From contig VZTG01007186.1 of assembly GCA_013397845.1 (NCBI GenBank), positions 378,478-442,477 on the forward strand: DNA of 64,000 bases, read 5' to 3'. The notes under the pieces are model-generated. The model was not told the origin of the DNA, ran no database searches, and saw nothing but the letters and a program-made list of their open reading frames with translations. The position numbers and the translations under genes were made by a program. Shown one piece after another: positions 1 through 11,709 of this stretch; the stretch's first letter is position 1, and every line of letters begins with the position of its first letter. The stretch is from Melanocharis versteri. Taxonomy: Eukaryota; Chordata; Aves; Passeriformes; Melanocharitidae.

Positions 1-99
1 TTTTGTTTACTGAAAAAAATTAACAAAAGTAAGCCTTGTCCTTTCAGTTCGTAAGAACTTGACAGCAAAATTAATCCAAAACTGTAATTTGATTGCTAC

Positions 100-296
100 C
101 TTAAAAAAGTCAAAGAAGCCCATCAGCTGAGCCTTCCCCAGATCTTTTTCTTTTTCTCTGAAGAAGAAATACCCAGTTATTCCAGCATCTAGTAGTTCTG
201 GATTTTCCTTGGATAACTTGACGAGATGGAGACGTTCTTCTCGGCTGTCTCGGCCTCTGAATAAAGCCCGCTCAGTTTTGTTTTCCCAGAAGGGGC
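100..296 (-). CDS. POGLUT3: POGLUT3 (KDELC2) coding exon 5, glycosyltransferase domain
   Basis: This exon encodes 65 codons of the GT90/CAP10 glucosyltransferase domain, including ENKTERALFRGRDSREERL, the block LSKENPELLDAGITGYFFF and a C-terminal LMGFFDFFK. From family knowledge these are near-identical to vertebrate POGLUT3, and closer to it than to its paralogue POGLUT2. The acceptor is AG before base 296 and the donor is GTAGCA after base 100. The exon begins with two bases that complete the glycine split from exon 4 and ends on a full codon. The remaining exons, which should carry the rest of the catalytic domain and the C-terminal KDEL-like ER retention signal, lie beyond the left edge, so the gene is partial here by truncation of the window. 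I see no disruption of the frame. Confidence 0.93.
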
Positions 297-1658
297 CTAC
301 GAGCAGTGAGTGATAAGGCAAAAGCAAACAGCAGTGAAATGTTCAGGACCCGTTTAATACAAATAAGGAACTCGGTTTGACAGCGGCATTACACTAAGAG
401 ACATGGTAGGACAGGCATGGTTTCCCATAACCACTTATTAATCACAGGGTTAAATTCCTAATTCTGGTTTGAATTTTGGGATGAGAAACTGAGCCGCTCA
501 TAAAATCAGAGAATTACTTTTCCAGTCGACAATTTTGTATTTCAGTAACTTCAACTATCTTGAAAGCTACATAAGGGATTATAATAAAATATGTAAGGAA
601 AATACTAATAGTTAAAGTAATTCTCCATCCATAAAGCCTGCCACAATAACCAAATTTCTTTAGTAAAATTCACTTCTGTTACACAGCAATTTAGTTAGGT
701 CCTTGAAGAACTACTTAATGATGCCTTAAAAAAGAAAGTAAGTGGCTATATTGTGTCCCCTAGATACTTAGCAAGAGTCTGAAAGACTTAATCTCTGCTT
801 ACTGCCTGCTTTTAGAAACATTAACTATGTCCTTCTTCACCTTTCTGCTGAAAATTTCCCTAAAGGACCTACTAAGTGGAGTAGTCTCTTATTGTCTCCT
901 AATTGGAAAAGCAGCTGTACTAAATCAGTAAACACACAATGCCTCTAATGGATCATTTAACTGAAATATTTAATTTAAAAACTAATAAAGAAAAGAGGAA
1001 CTGAGAACTAATTAAATAAAATGAAATAACTTTCCACTCCAGTTTTACTCCTTAGGTATTGCTTATGCCATTTGTTTGATCCCTAAGTATTCTTTAATTT
1101 CCTGAGGGGGAGGAAGACACCTGTCAGTAAAGCTGATTCTTGTTTCAAAGCCAGAAAAGCAATTCAGGAGATCTCACTCTGAGGCATTTTTTCATATAGA
1201 TAATGTTTTCCCATTTGAAAGAGGCTGCAGCATAGTATCAGCTTACTTCTTTCAGAATTCAAATTAATATTTTTGTAAACAGAACACTGGGCCACAACAC
1301 AGTCAGGAAAAGGGTTACTATTTGATTAGAAGAAACATATTTGAGTCCTTTACTGAGGAGAAAGGCCTTTTAATTACATTTAGTTTTCTTTTGCCAGGTC
1401 ACAGTAAGTATTTTCTGGATACCTTTAAGTTAAAATCCATGTTGATTGCAAACTGGACTTCTTAAATTTTGGTTCTAAATGATACACCAGCTTAGTGGCA
1501 GTGTTGAAAAGTGTTTGAAATCTGTAAAGACTAAGCTGCTTGTATTCAGAGATGTCCTAGGGCACTTTGAACCAAAAACCTTAACACATTATTTGAATGC
1601 AGCTTGCTCCTTTGATGGAAATCACAAATTCTTTTTACATCTATGGCCTCTAACTCAC
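297..1658 (-). other. POGLUT3 intron 4
   Basis: AT-rich intron bounded by a GTGAGT donor at exon 4 and a TAG acceptor at exon 5. I see no coding exon, RNA gene or clear mobile element inside it. Confidence 0.75.
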
Positions 1659-1875
1659 CTGTGTTTCCTTGAATGGAAAGGAGATCATTTGTGACTCCAC
1701 GCAGGGTTTCCAGAGTTGAGTGGGTTACATCATACGTTGGAAGGACAATATCTCTGGAATCCACAGAGCCACACCAGGAGATGACAGGTAGAGGACCAGG
1801 TGTATCATTAGCTTTCCGATGCTCAACTGGCCAGTCTCCAACATTAAGATAAAACTCCACATCAGGAAGACGAAC
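1659..1875 (-). CDS. POGLUT3: POGLUT3 coding exon 4, glycosyltransferase domain
   Basis: The exon encodes a conserved GT90 segment starting VRLPDVEFYLNVGDWP, then ISWCGSVDSRDIVLPTYD and THSTLETLRGVTNDLLSIQG. These blocks are characteristic of POGLUT2/POGLUT3; the residues around the aspartates of NVGDWP and SVDSRDIV are strongly conserved in the family and lie in the donor/acceptor-binding part of the fold. It starts in phase 0 after a TTTAG acceptor and ends in phase 1 at ACAG with a GTGAG donor, which fits exon 5 exactly. One potential N-glycosylation sequon (NDT) is present. The longer open frame past base 1659 is read-through into the intron and is not protein. Confidence 0.94.
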
Positions 1876-2646
1876 CTAAACGTGTACCCAAGAAAGGGTA
1901 ATAGCACAGAGAAGCTGTTTGTCACTCTGACATATATTCTTCAGTTCTCTCATGTCACGCAGACTCAGTGCACCTACTGGATAGTCCATAGATTTAGCTG
2001 TGCCTAAGGTGTGAATTCCAAGCTTCTGCCCTGCAAGCAGGTATGAAAGGAACACCCAGAGGCCAGGAAACAGCTCGCAGTTGGGCCCCAGGCCCTGCAG
2101 CTTTCCAAGCATTTTCATGACTGCCAGGGCCAGCCCCCACACACTACTCCTAACACATAGTGCTGTCTTGATGGGCAAACAAAAGTAAAATCTTACTTCA
2201 GGAATTACACATCTGAAGATACAACAACAACTGCAGTACTGCCATATTTAAATATGTTTAGCCTGGAGAAGAGACTGAGAGGGGATCCTGTCAAGGCTTA
2301 CAAATATCTTAAGGGCAGGTGTCAAGAGGATGGGGCCAGACTCCTTCCAATGGTGCTCAGTGACAGGACAAGGGGAAACAGGCATACACTTAAACACAAG
2401 AAGTTCCATCTGAATATGAGGAAAAACTTCCTTACTGAGAGGATGATGGAGCCATGGAACAGACTGCCCAGACAGGCTGTGGATATTCAAAACCCAGCCT
2501 GGAGATGATCCTGTGCAACCTGTTCTGCGTGAACCTGCTTTGGCAGGGGAGTTGGACTAGATGTTCTCCAGAGGTCCCTTCCCACCCCAACCACCCTGTG
2601 ATTCTGTGATATTGCCTTAATAGTCTGACATGATCCCAACTGATAC
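1876..2646 (-). other. POGLUT3 intron 3 (contains a CR1 fragment)
   Basis: Intron between exons 3 and 4 with a GTATCA donor. About half of it is occupied by a CR1 LINE 3' end lying antisense to the gene; the rest is unremarkable. Confidence 0.75.
2252..2610 (+). mobile_element. CR1 LINE, 5'-truncated 3' end
   Basis: The stretch starts with the motif TTTAGCCTGGAGAAGAGACT, continues through GAAAAACTTCCTTACTGAGAGG and a TTGGACTAGATG block, and ends with the CR1-type tail ATTCTGTGAT. This is the usual 3' region of avian CR1. It carries no reverse transcriptase and is a dead copy, inserted on the strand opposite to POGLUT3. Confidence 0.93.
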
Positions 2647-2933
2647 CTTTCTGGCCAGTGACAGGAACATTTCATCGGAGAACATTTTGAAGTCTGTGTA
2701 CTTCCCTAAGGAGCGTCGGTAGATGTGATTATCGAGAATGGTGTAATGAACAATAGCACCTCTTGTCTGGCTGAACTTTGCTGGGATTTCCTTAAGCATT
2801 CGCTGCAGGTCAATGGTGGGGAATGAAATGAAGTCTTCTGTAATCTGAGGTTCTTGGGATGGACAGGACATAACATCCTGCCAGACCTCAGGGTCTTCTT
2901 CAGGACAGTCACAATATTCATGATAAACTGGTT
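2647..2933 (-). CDS. POGLUT3: POGLUT3 coding exon 3, end of filamin-like domain and start of GT90 domain
   Basis: The exon encodes PVYHEYCDCPEEDPEVWQ, a cysteine-rich linker, followed by FPTIDLQRMLKEIP, GAIVHYTILDNHIYRRSLGK and YTDFKMFSDEMFLSLARK. In vertebrate POGLUT3 this marks the passage from the filamin-type immunoglobulin domain to the glucosyltransferase domain. The acceptor is TTTCCACAG. Two leading bases combine with the final G of exon 2 to give GAA (Glu), where human has Gly. The donor GTATCA follows AAG in phase 0, joining to the Val of exon 4. The protein acts in the ER lumen, where the family transfers glucose to serines of EGF-like repeats. Confidence 0.94.
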
Positions 2934-3316
2934 CTGTGGAAAACAAAGCACCCAGTCTATATTTGTGATTCTGCAGCAAATATAATTTATACATTAAAGT
3001 AGCTTGGCGTATTTTATACCATATTTTCTACCGTTTTCCTTGGAAATCATCCTTCCTATAATTTCTGGAATTTTGCAGTGTAACTGAGAAAACAGCAACA
3101 TCCTTCTCTTTTCAGAAATACCAGACTTTGTGTTATCAGGGTGAAACTATTCTGCTAAATGAAGCTCCATTTCTGTGAACCTGCCAAGCACATGGGGGAT
3201 TCAGAACGGCTTGAGCTGTCCACAGCTACCACAACCCAGGTATTGCAGTTTCAAGTGTAGCCTAATTCAAAGCCTAGAACTTTGACACATTACATTGTAT
3301 CAAAAAATACCCTTAC
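2934..3316 (-). other. POGLUT3 intron 2
   Basis: Short intron with a GTAAGG donor and CAG acceptor; no other feature is visible. Confidence 0.75.
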
Positions 3317-3514
3317 CTTTCAAAATATAAGGTGATTGAGCCACATGCTTATCACCATAAAGTATCTCAATTTTTAAGCCTTTTGTGACACTTCCATACA
3401 TCCGATACCGCATAAGGAATGTACCATCATTTCTATCCAAAGGTCGAGGGGTGTAAATTCTGGTGACTTCTTTTGGAGAAAGTGCTTTAATTACCACTTT
3501 AAACTGTGTCCTCC
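3317..3514 (-). CDS. POGLUT3: POGLUT3 coding exon 2, filamin-like domain
   Basis: The exon encodes most of the N-terminal filamin-type immunoglobulin repeat: TQFKVVIKALSPKEVTRIY, then PRPLDRNDGTFLMRYRMYG and LKIEILYGDKHVAQSPYILK. The RNDGTFLMRYRMY and HVAQSPY blocks are hallmarks of the filamin domain of KDELC proteins. The acceptor is TTTCCAG. The exon takes one base from exon 1 (giving Gly) and leaves one base for exon 3. Intron phases 1 and 1 match the neighbouring exons, which supports these exact borders. Confidence 0.94.
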
Positions 3515-6500
3515 CTGGAAAGAGGAAAATAAAACCAGATAAAATCACTTTAAGCTATTAGAATCACATCTAGTAAATAAAGGCAAAGAGCAAACTCCAC
3601 TAAATTAAGACCATAGAATTTAATTTATTTTTCACTACAATTTTTAAATTATACCAAGTTGGTAAAACTAGTTTCCAGTGATGAAATATCCCCTACCAAA
3701 TATTCTTAGTCATCGCATACCTCTAAATGGAAAACCTCCAGGTGTAGATAAAAAGTCAAATACTTGATTACAAGACAGAAGGAAAGGCTAACAGTATTTT
3801 GAAACTAAGATTAGGTTTAATTCTAAGTTTTCAAGTTAGTGCTCTGAGGAACAATAATTTCCTCTAGAGTAAGAAAGACAGGAAACCAAGTTAAAGTAAC
3901 AGGAGAAAAGAATACTTGCCAGCTTGTGGAAAGGCAGTTGCAGCATGCAGGAGTCACATACAAATTGTTCAGCTTTGGGATGCTGCTGACTGTCTTGCAC
4001 ATTTAAAGTCCCAGCTACTGAAAAGCAGGGATAAGAGAATGATAGTAGAGATGTTCCCTGGACATCTGTCTGACCTGTGCTTAAAGATCACCAGCATTTC
4101 ATCATTAATGCACTAAGATATGGAATAATTTATGGACAATATGAGTACCCATACACATACATTTGCTATATTCTCTAATTCTATTACAAGTGGTCATTGT
4201 CAACCTTGTTTGTAAAAAAAGAGAGGGGGACAAATTATTCATGAAGTGTGACAGTCTAAGTATTGTGAACCAAACAAATACAATGAATGCTACTGTCAAG
4301 TAGTGTATAGAAATAAATGAAACTGAAAAAACCCAGATAAAATAAAGAAGTTACTAAAATCTGAGAATGTCCCAACAGCACTAAACGATGTTACAGTTAA
4401 TTCTATACTTGGCATCCACAGATAAATGCACTGATGTGGTAAGTACCAGTCTTTTAATGATCAATCATGTCTTCCATAGATCACTGCATCTTGAAATTGG
4501 ATTCAAGTCAACTGCTGTGCTAGAGTATTCAGATTAAGTGATTCTCCTGAAGGAATGAACATCTCTGCCTCTAAAGGTCACTGCAAGTCACAACCACCAT
4601 TTTCAACTTGCTTCAAAGTGTTTGACTTTAACCAAGTAACCTCTCCCTCTGACTATCACCTAGTATTATTTGGGTGAAGAAGTATTCAAATCCTGAGCAT
4701 GCTACGAGGATCACAGAGAAAACAGTTTTCTGTTGGTATCATGTCTTTCTCTCCTTATACCCATTTTATTAAACAGCATTTTTACTGGGTATAGCGAATT
4801 CCTGCTGGAGAAAAGTTTTCGGTTGTCATAAAAATGAGTGAATATTGAGAAATAACAAGTCAAATATTACTGAATTTCATCTCCTTGTCCTCACCTACAG
4901 GAAATAACTATGTGGGTCTTTTTCCCTGCTGGCTATATATGTCCTGCTCTAGACATGAAGAGCCCTGGATCTATGCAAAGGATATGTTAATTTTAGTTGG
5001 TGGCACTTTAGACGCAGGAATCATTTGATAAGGGAGGTGACCGATAACAAAGCTCTCTGGGAAAAAGCTAACTCCACTGAAAGGGAAGGGGAAGAAAAAT
5101 GAGATTGAGTATTTAATGTAGGTACAAATAGTTCATTGGAGGCAACAGACTTCTTGTTTATAATTTACAACATCCATTGTGTAATGGGGCCAAGGCCTCT
5201 AAGTTCTACTGCAGTATTTAATTACAACAGCTTTTTGCTGATTTTTGTTTTTTATTTGGAGGAAGTTACCATGGTACTTTCATTCATTTTTTTTTGTTTG
5301 TTTCTCTCAGTCCAAAGGAATTATAAAAGAAAAATGTGTCCTTGTTGAATCAGCACCACTAGTACTTCTCTGTTACCCTGAAAATATGGCTGGGACAGCA
5401 TTTTAAGTACAAAATAATCTCCCAGTACTGAAGAGAGACTAAAATAAAGACACAGTCAAAATGGGATACTTCAAGAAATCCAGATAATCACACTTGCTCT
5501 ATGCATTTTTTTCCTCTGTGCAGCTTGCAAAAGAGGTACACCACACATGGAGGAACAAGTGATGAAATGGAGGGAAAGAGGAAAAATGTAACAAGATCCT
5601 GATTTAGGCAAATTGCTAGAGAAGAACAAAAAACCTAGTCACCCTATTTCTGACGTGTATGCTGAAGAGAAATTAAAAGATCTGAACAGAAGATTTTTTG
5701 ATTCAACTGTTTTACTGAAATCGCTGCTGGTTACTTTCACAGGTGGAAATCACAAAATCGATGGAGTCACTAAAGAGACACACGAGTTGTTGGCGTGTAC
5801 TTTCAGAGAGTCAGATGCAGAGCATATATCCAGGAACAAACAAATACAGGTCTTGTGCGTGACCATCACAAAAGCCCAGGGATCACGGTCAACCAAAGAC
5901 CCGAAGGGAGGTCCTGCAGTGCCCAGGTATGGAGGTGAGTGAACCGAGATGTACAGCTGTGTTTGGCAGCACTGGAATGAGAGCTGGAAGAAGCATGCCC
6001 TGCTCTTTGAAAGCATGTGGTGAAACCTGCAAGAATGCCTGGGAGGCCTTGAAAAATATTTGTTAGCAGAGTTTGCAGATCATCAGAACAACAGTTAACA
6101 GGTGATTTTATCACAGTCAATAGCACATAAAGACATGGTCAGCAGTTGTTAAACCTAGGGTAAAACCTAGCAGAAAAGAAGGATAAGGCGTATCCAAGTA
6201 TCCAAAGAAAAAAAAAATTTATGCAGTTTACACTAAAAGAAAGTTCTGTATTTTCAGCAGGGATTTTCTTAATCTTTGAAATAATTTTTCTAGGGAAAGA
6301 ATGAATTCTGCATCATTTGACATCTTCCTACAAAGGCAGGTCAAACAATCACAGCCTCTGGGTTGAAATTCCAGTGTAATGTGCAATGGTGCATATCAAT
6401 TCTGGTGAACAGACTTGACATTCAGAAAACAAAACTGGATTTAAAATCTACTAATTATGCTATACAAGTTTTATAATGGGTCCCAGTAAGTACTGACCCA

Positions 6501-8269
6501 CTTGACTGAAATTCTAATGCACACAAAAACCAATTTAATAGATTTGGACAAATTTCACAAATGTGAAGCCTTAAACATAGCTCTTCTGCTCTGATCACAG
6601 TGTTCCTGTTTTGCAATGGAGATGATTATGTGGATTTTTTGCTATCTCAACAGGGATATTTTGAGACGTATTTAGTTTATATTGGAGAGCGGTGCCTGAG
6701 TAAATATTGTTAATTGTAATTCTTAATGACATTTTACAAATAGAACTTGAACATTTTAAATCATTCGAGAACAGAAATTTATAGCCAGGGTCTCTATGAA
6801 TGCATTAAACAGTGCTCATGCACTGGAATATGATCAACTCTACTGCTAATTTTTTAAAGGATCCTTGGCACCCTCCTAAACAATTCTTGGCATGGGACAG
6901 CAGTTAGCACAGGCCAAGGCAACAGCTCTTCCCTGCCAGCAGCATGCATGCTCTGTCTTTGACTGGAGGCCACAGCAGGTCATGGGATGAATGGAGATCA
7001 CTCCATGCCAGATGGCATTGGGACCTGGAAACTTTCCTGGGACACTGAATTTATTAACATAAATACGAACACACATGAACACACTGCGATCAAAACCAGG
7101 TTCTCAGTACCCAAGCCCTACCAGTTTATCTTGGAGGACTTAAACTAGCATGAGAATCCAACTGAACTTCCCACCTTTTCACCTTTAGCAACCTGTTGGT
7201 TGAACCCAAGGCCCTCCCTGTGCAGCTGATATCAGCCTCCACTGCACTGGCAAGTGAGTGTGCAGTTGCATTCTTGACTGCAATTACAAAACTGTGCTGA
7301 CAACCAGCACTGAGCTGCAACAGCAGATGGAGAAAGACCAGACCTGAAATATCTGAAGTATCCACACTTCTGTCAGACTGAAGACATACCCTGTATAACA
7401 TATGTCTACTCTTCAATTCTGCAAGCAGCAGCTTTCTAACTAACAAGACATGAAGAGGCCATGCATACTTGATAGCTGCCCTCCCAGTACCATCTCTGTG
7501 AACAGTAAATAATGCACAGCAAAGTAAGTAGCTTCTACCCTATGTAAATTAGCAACACAGGAGTTCCTCTGAGGCTATCTCAAGGTTATCTTCATTATAG
7601 AATCTGTGACACAAAAGTAATTTTTACTCCGAATTTTACCTATTGAGTGTGTGGAGTTAACTTGCAGCAGCAAACAGCTGACTAGCATCATACCACTGGC
7701 CTGCGAGAACAAACCAAATTCCCACCCTCAGGAGAAGTGTCATGGGATGGTTTGTGCTTGTGCTGAGTAAACAACAAATGAAAATTACTCCTTAACGGAG
7801 CAGCAGTAGGATAACAGAGCCCAGAGGGCTCTGATGACCGAGACAAAGATTTTAAGCAACTGGTGTGTGTGCGGAATTAACAATAATTGCATTACCACTT
7901 CCCAGCTGTGTACTGGGATTTTAAGTCCACTAGCTCCAGGAGCACAGGTTCTTTTTGAGCTTGCTGGTTCTTTGCTGTAAATTCCATACTGTTTAGAGTA
8001 GACTGCTGGTGAGAGCAGAGGCGGCACTGGGCAGCCCCAGAAGGAAGGAGGGTCTGACCATGTGCTTCGCTTGCCATCCTGCGTGTCCCGGGCGGGACCG
8101 GGCGCGGGGGGCAGCCCGGGAACAGCGATGGCACAGCGACCGCACGGAACGGGGAAAGGAAGGAAGGAAGGAAGCAAGGAGGAGGGGAAGAGGGGAGGAG
8201 GTGGGCAGCTCCAGCCGGGGCAGGCTCTCCATCCGCGCCCCTGCCCGCCCCGGAGCACACGAACGGTAC
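3515..8269 (-). other. POGLUT3 intron 1
   Basis: Large first intron with a GTACCG donor just after exon 1. It is AT-rich and I recognise no gene in it. The open frame on the plus strand at 5613-5942 (109 codons) has no family resemblance I know and is treated as chance. No certain transposon was identified; old ones may be beyond recognition by eye. Confidence 0.65.
8155..8179. repeat. (GGAA)n microsatellite
   Basis: About five GGAA units directly 3' of POGLUT3 exon 1, inside the CpG island. GGAA is also the ETS-factor core, but no role can be read from the sequence. Confidence 0.85.
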
Positions 8270-8441
8270 CTGGCGGGGAGCGGGAGAAGTTGCGTCCGGC
8301 CGCGCTGACCGCCTGGATGTAGAAGTAGCGCACGGGCACGGTGAGCCCCGCGTCCAGCCCGGGGCCCCACGCCAGGCTCCGCTCGGCGCTGACGGGCTCC
8401 GCCGGCTCCGCCGCCCTCAGCAGCGGCACCAGCAGCGGCAC
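8270..8441 (-). CDS. POGLUT3: POGLUT3 coding exon 1 (signal peptide and start of filamin domain); start codon not visible
   Basis: The exon encodes AERSLAWGPGLDAGLTVPVR, then YFYIQAVSAAGRNFSRSPP; the motif SLxWGPGL...PVRYFYxQAV is diagnostic for POGLUT3. Before it stands a Leu/Val/Pro-rich stretch that fits the hydrophobic core of an ER signal peptide. The donor is GTACCG, in phase 1, matching exon 2. I set the upstream limit at the first readable codon after the undetermined base at 8445. It is not an ATG: no ATG occurs in any minus-strand frame between this exon and 8737, and the frame runs open to a stop at 8727-8729. Family members usually have about 30 residues before SLxWGPG; here about 22 can be read. 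The beginning is therefore incomplete, probably through missing or wrong bases near 8445. Confidence 0.85.
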
Positions 8442-9839
8442 CAGNTCCCCGGGCGCCTGGATCCGCCGCCGCCTTTCCTGGTTCTCCTCCTCCTGCGGGC
8501 GGTCCCGCGGTGTCCCCAGGGAGGTCGGGGGCTGAGAGGCTGCCCCAGCCCAGCGCAGCCCGTGCGCTTCCCGAGAGCCACGGAAAACACAGCAAAGCCG
8601 CTGGGAGAGCGGGGAGCGGGCTCGGACCCGCTTGCCCGTCCCGAGAGGTTTTTCCTCCCTGACTGTGGGCGCTTTGCGGGACGCGCTGAAGAGCGGATAA
8701 TCGGGGGGTGTGTCGCCCCCCCCCTCTCAAATAACATGTTACCTGTGATTTAGGATACAACTCCGCCGGCAGCTGGAATTTAAAGGGGAAAAAAGCGTCC
8801 TTCTGTGTAGCTTATTGTTGCTGCCTTGTGTCAGCTGATGTACAGAGATTGCTGTAAAAGGACAAAAGCCCAAAACCCTGACATAATTTAAAATTCCTCA
8901 CTGTTTTTAGGGTTTCTCAGAGCAACTGTATTTAAAGCGAAGGACTGAGCAGGGACCCTGTGGAGACGCACTGACACATTGTTCTCTGTCACTGTGCTCA
9001 GCTCCCTGTCCCGGAGAGGAGGTTCAGGCACCACCCATGTGCCTGTGGGTGAGATGCTGCTGGTGGGTCTCATCAGTGCTGTGATGCTTGGTGATGGGGA
9101 AAAAGGGAAAAAGTATTATCCTCTAGAAAATGTAACAACAAAGTAATTTCATGGATTTTAAATGTTGGGATACGAGTAAAGAGGGTAGAACTCCAGTGAC
9201 TTGTCTCCTAATGTTGTATAATTTTTACCATTTGCTGCTACTAGGAAGTATGTCAAGGTATGAGTAGATAGGAGGGCTTACAAGGCTGTAGGAGAATTAA
9301 ATCAAGCTTCTGGGCAAGCCTGGATTTTCACATGCAAAGCAATGAGAGCACAAATGAATTCTGCCTGGTTTTGAATAACATGAACTTCAAGTCTCTGTGC
9401 ATACAGACCGTGAAAAACAGGTTCCTTGAAGGGGGAATTATCAAGTCTGGTTTCCTCCTTGCTTTTGTCTTTAGTCTCTTCAATTCCCTCACTTCAGATA
9501 GCCACAGATCTCGACTGACATGCTATGTGTGATATTCCCAACAGGTGAGAGAAAACTTGTGTAGTGTTGCCGGGTACAGGGCAGGGTTGAGGTCAGGCAG
9601 GGACATCAATCTGCAGATCAGGAGCAGTCCCTGTGAGGGGAACTGGGGTCAGACACCGCTCTGGGATGGCTGCCTGTCCTGGGGCTGTCAGCCTGCAGAT
9701 AGGGCCAGACTCAGCAGGGAGGGCTGGCCAAGGAGGGCAGCGGAGAGATGGAGACCTGTGCCATCAGTGGGGCAGGGACTGATGGCTCCAGGCTGGGCCG
9801 AAGTGGTGTCATGAGCTATGGGGGTCCTGGTGGGCAGGG
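8442..9839. other. Intergenic region between POGLUT3 and EXPH5
   Basis: After the CpG island the sequence is ordinary intergenic DNA. A G+C-rich block at 9545-9840 leads into the CR1 copy and may be more of the same element or another old repeat. No gene is recognised. Confidence 0.6.
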
Positions 9840-10441
9840 AGAGGGACATGGGCCACCAATGAGCCCTGGCAGCAACGATGGCCAACAGCAGCCTGGGCTG
9901 CATGAACAAGGGCAGAGCCAGAGGTCGAGGGGAGTCATTATCCACCTCCACTCAGTACTTGTTAGACCACATCTAGATCCTGCATCCAGCCTGGCCCTCC
10001 CCAGTACAAGACATCAATAAACTGGATCAAATCCAGGGGAAGCCACTGAGATGGCAGAGCTGGAGCACCGGCCCTGTGAGGAGAGACTGGGGCAGCTGGA
10101 CTTGTTAAGCCTGTTAAGAGATATCTTCGATGAGGGGTGGACCTTACAGAAGCCCCCAGGAAGATCATGAGATGGTGCAGGGCAGAAGGATGAAAGACAA
10201 CGGGCGTGAATTGAAAGAGATGGTCACCTTGTAACATCTCCATGTCACAGGCTGAGGCACAGATTGCCCAGAGGGGCTGTCAAGTCTCCATCTTCAGAGA
10301 TTTCCAAGCCTCAACTGGATGAAGCCTTGAGAAGCCAGCCTTGACCTCGAAGCCAATCTGCTGTGAGCAGGAGGCTGGACCAGAGACCCTCTGAGGTCAC
10401 ACCCACCCCGAGTTATCCTTTGATGAAACTATGAGATTTCT
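9840..10441 (+). mobile_element. CR1 LINE, degraded 3' portion
   Basis: The stretch contains GAGCCCTGGCAGCAA, CAGCAGCCTGGGCTGCAT, a GAGGAGAGACTGGGGCAGCTGG block, GATTGCCCAGAGGGGCTGTC and CTGGACCAGAGACCCTCTGAGGTC in the order of an avian CR1 3' end. It ends near GAAACTATGAGATTTCTG, a decayed form of the terminal octamers. Divergence from the usual CR1 sequence is high, so this is an old copy. Confidence 0.85.
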
Positions 10442-11709
10442 GTTCCTTCTTTCAAATGTCATGAAGATGGTAGAATGCTCAAAGATCATCTGGGTACATG
10501 CATGACCTACTGGGTGGACAGAGGTCTAGACAGAAAAACCACCTTAGTTCATAAACCATGTTTCCTTCTGAAGCCGGGCTGAAGGACTGTGTCACTGAGC
10601 TCAGGTACCACAAATACTGGCTGTAGCAATTAAGGCTGAAAGACTGTGATGAGTCTCACACATCATTACACGGCACGTGGCAGCCAGGTTTCACTCAGGC
10701 CTAATTGCAGCTGAAGAGATTTTCACGTGGAGCTCATCACCTTGTAAAACTACTCATCAAGCACTATCCTTGGCCCCTACATGGAGTACTGGCACCTCAA
10801 GGCAAGTTGTAGGCATACGGCTCTCTAAGGGCTTAATATGTCTCCCCTAAAGATTCTACCATGGATGGAAAACTGTTTGTGTGCTGGAGACTCATCAGCT
10901 GGCAGGACAGGAGAAGACAGCACATCCTTCCTGTGCCTGAGCCCAGCAGCTGATGTGACCGCTGGCTACAGCTGCGAGATGGACCAAGGCTGCCTGCCCC
11001 GCTCAATCCACGGCTTTGTTGGCCGTCAGCATCCTGATGATATTGGCAACCATATTAAGATGCTGGATTTTTTTTTCTTTATAGTCTATTGCATTCACAG
11101 CAAGTGAAAAACAAATACAGTGCCAATACATTTTCTCATGTGAATGCAGAATTTATTTCAAACAAATAATAGTTTTAAATGTGAAAATCCCACAAATTAT
11201 CAATATTTATAGAGTATATTTTTGCCAAAGAAAATCTTGGAAGAGCGTAAGTGTCAAAATTTGGCTCTGCTAAACTGAATGGAACTGATTGCTATTCAAA
11301 AGGTATTTCTCCCTAAGTTTTCATGCAACTGACTCTTAGAATACTGTTATTCAGTGTAAATTCTAGTTTGTAGATCCTCAACAGGCTGCAGTCTTCCACA
11401 ACTGATTTACAATCAAAAGCAGTTTTTACTTGCTTGCATTCAATCAAGCCACCTGATTTCCTGTCATACACAGCATAGCAAATGAAAAAAATTTATGCCA
11501 GCAAGTGAGGACTTAATCCAGCTACTGTTGAATGGGTAGAAAATATTTACAAATAAAAATGTTCTAAACCATCCATCTCTAGTCAAGAAAAACTGTATGA
11601 CCATTTACTTAATTTGTGAATATTTCTTTTATTATTCTTTACCTTATGTAGGCTGGTATCCCAAATTTTTGGATTAATGTATTTTGCAGAAATACACAAC
11701 AGCAGAAAT
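10442..11709. other. Intergenic sequence, no gene recognised
   Basis: The part at 10560-11065 is richer in G+C and less repetitive than its surroundings and I cannot assign it. The rest is AT-rich. The plus-strand open frame at 10838-11107 resembles nothing I know. Confidence 0.55.

Larger units (their letters stand above)
8030..8740. promoter_or_regulatory. CpG-island promoter of POGLUT3
   Basis: Marked rise in G+C and in CpG over the AT-rich surroundings, centred on the first exon of POGLUT3. This is the usual form of a housekeeping-type vertebrate promoter. It includes a GGAA microsatellite, a G6 run (8703-8708) facing a C9 run (8716-8724), and the single undetermined base of the window's left half. 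I see no TATA box at a fitting distance. Confidence 0.75.

Noticed and set aside
5613..5942. 109-codon plus-strand open frame in POGLUT3 intron 1
   Set aside because: No recognisable family, no splice context and no promoter; compatible with chance or an old unrecognised repeat.
7785..8269. Open-frame extension of POGLUT3 exon 1 on the minus strand
   Set aside because: It runs past the GTACCG donor into the intron. The phase match to exon 2 shows the exon ends at 8270.
7993..8760. 255-codon minus-strand open frame across the POGLUT3 promoter
   Set aside because: It is in a different frame from the conserved exon and crosses the N; a GC-composition artefact.
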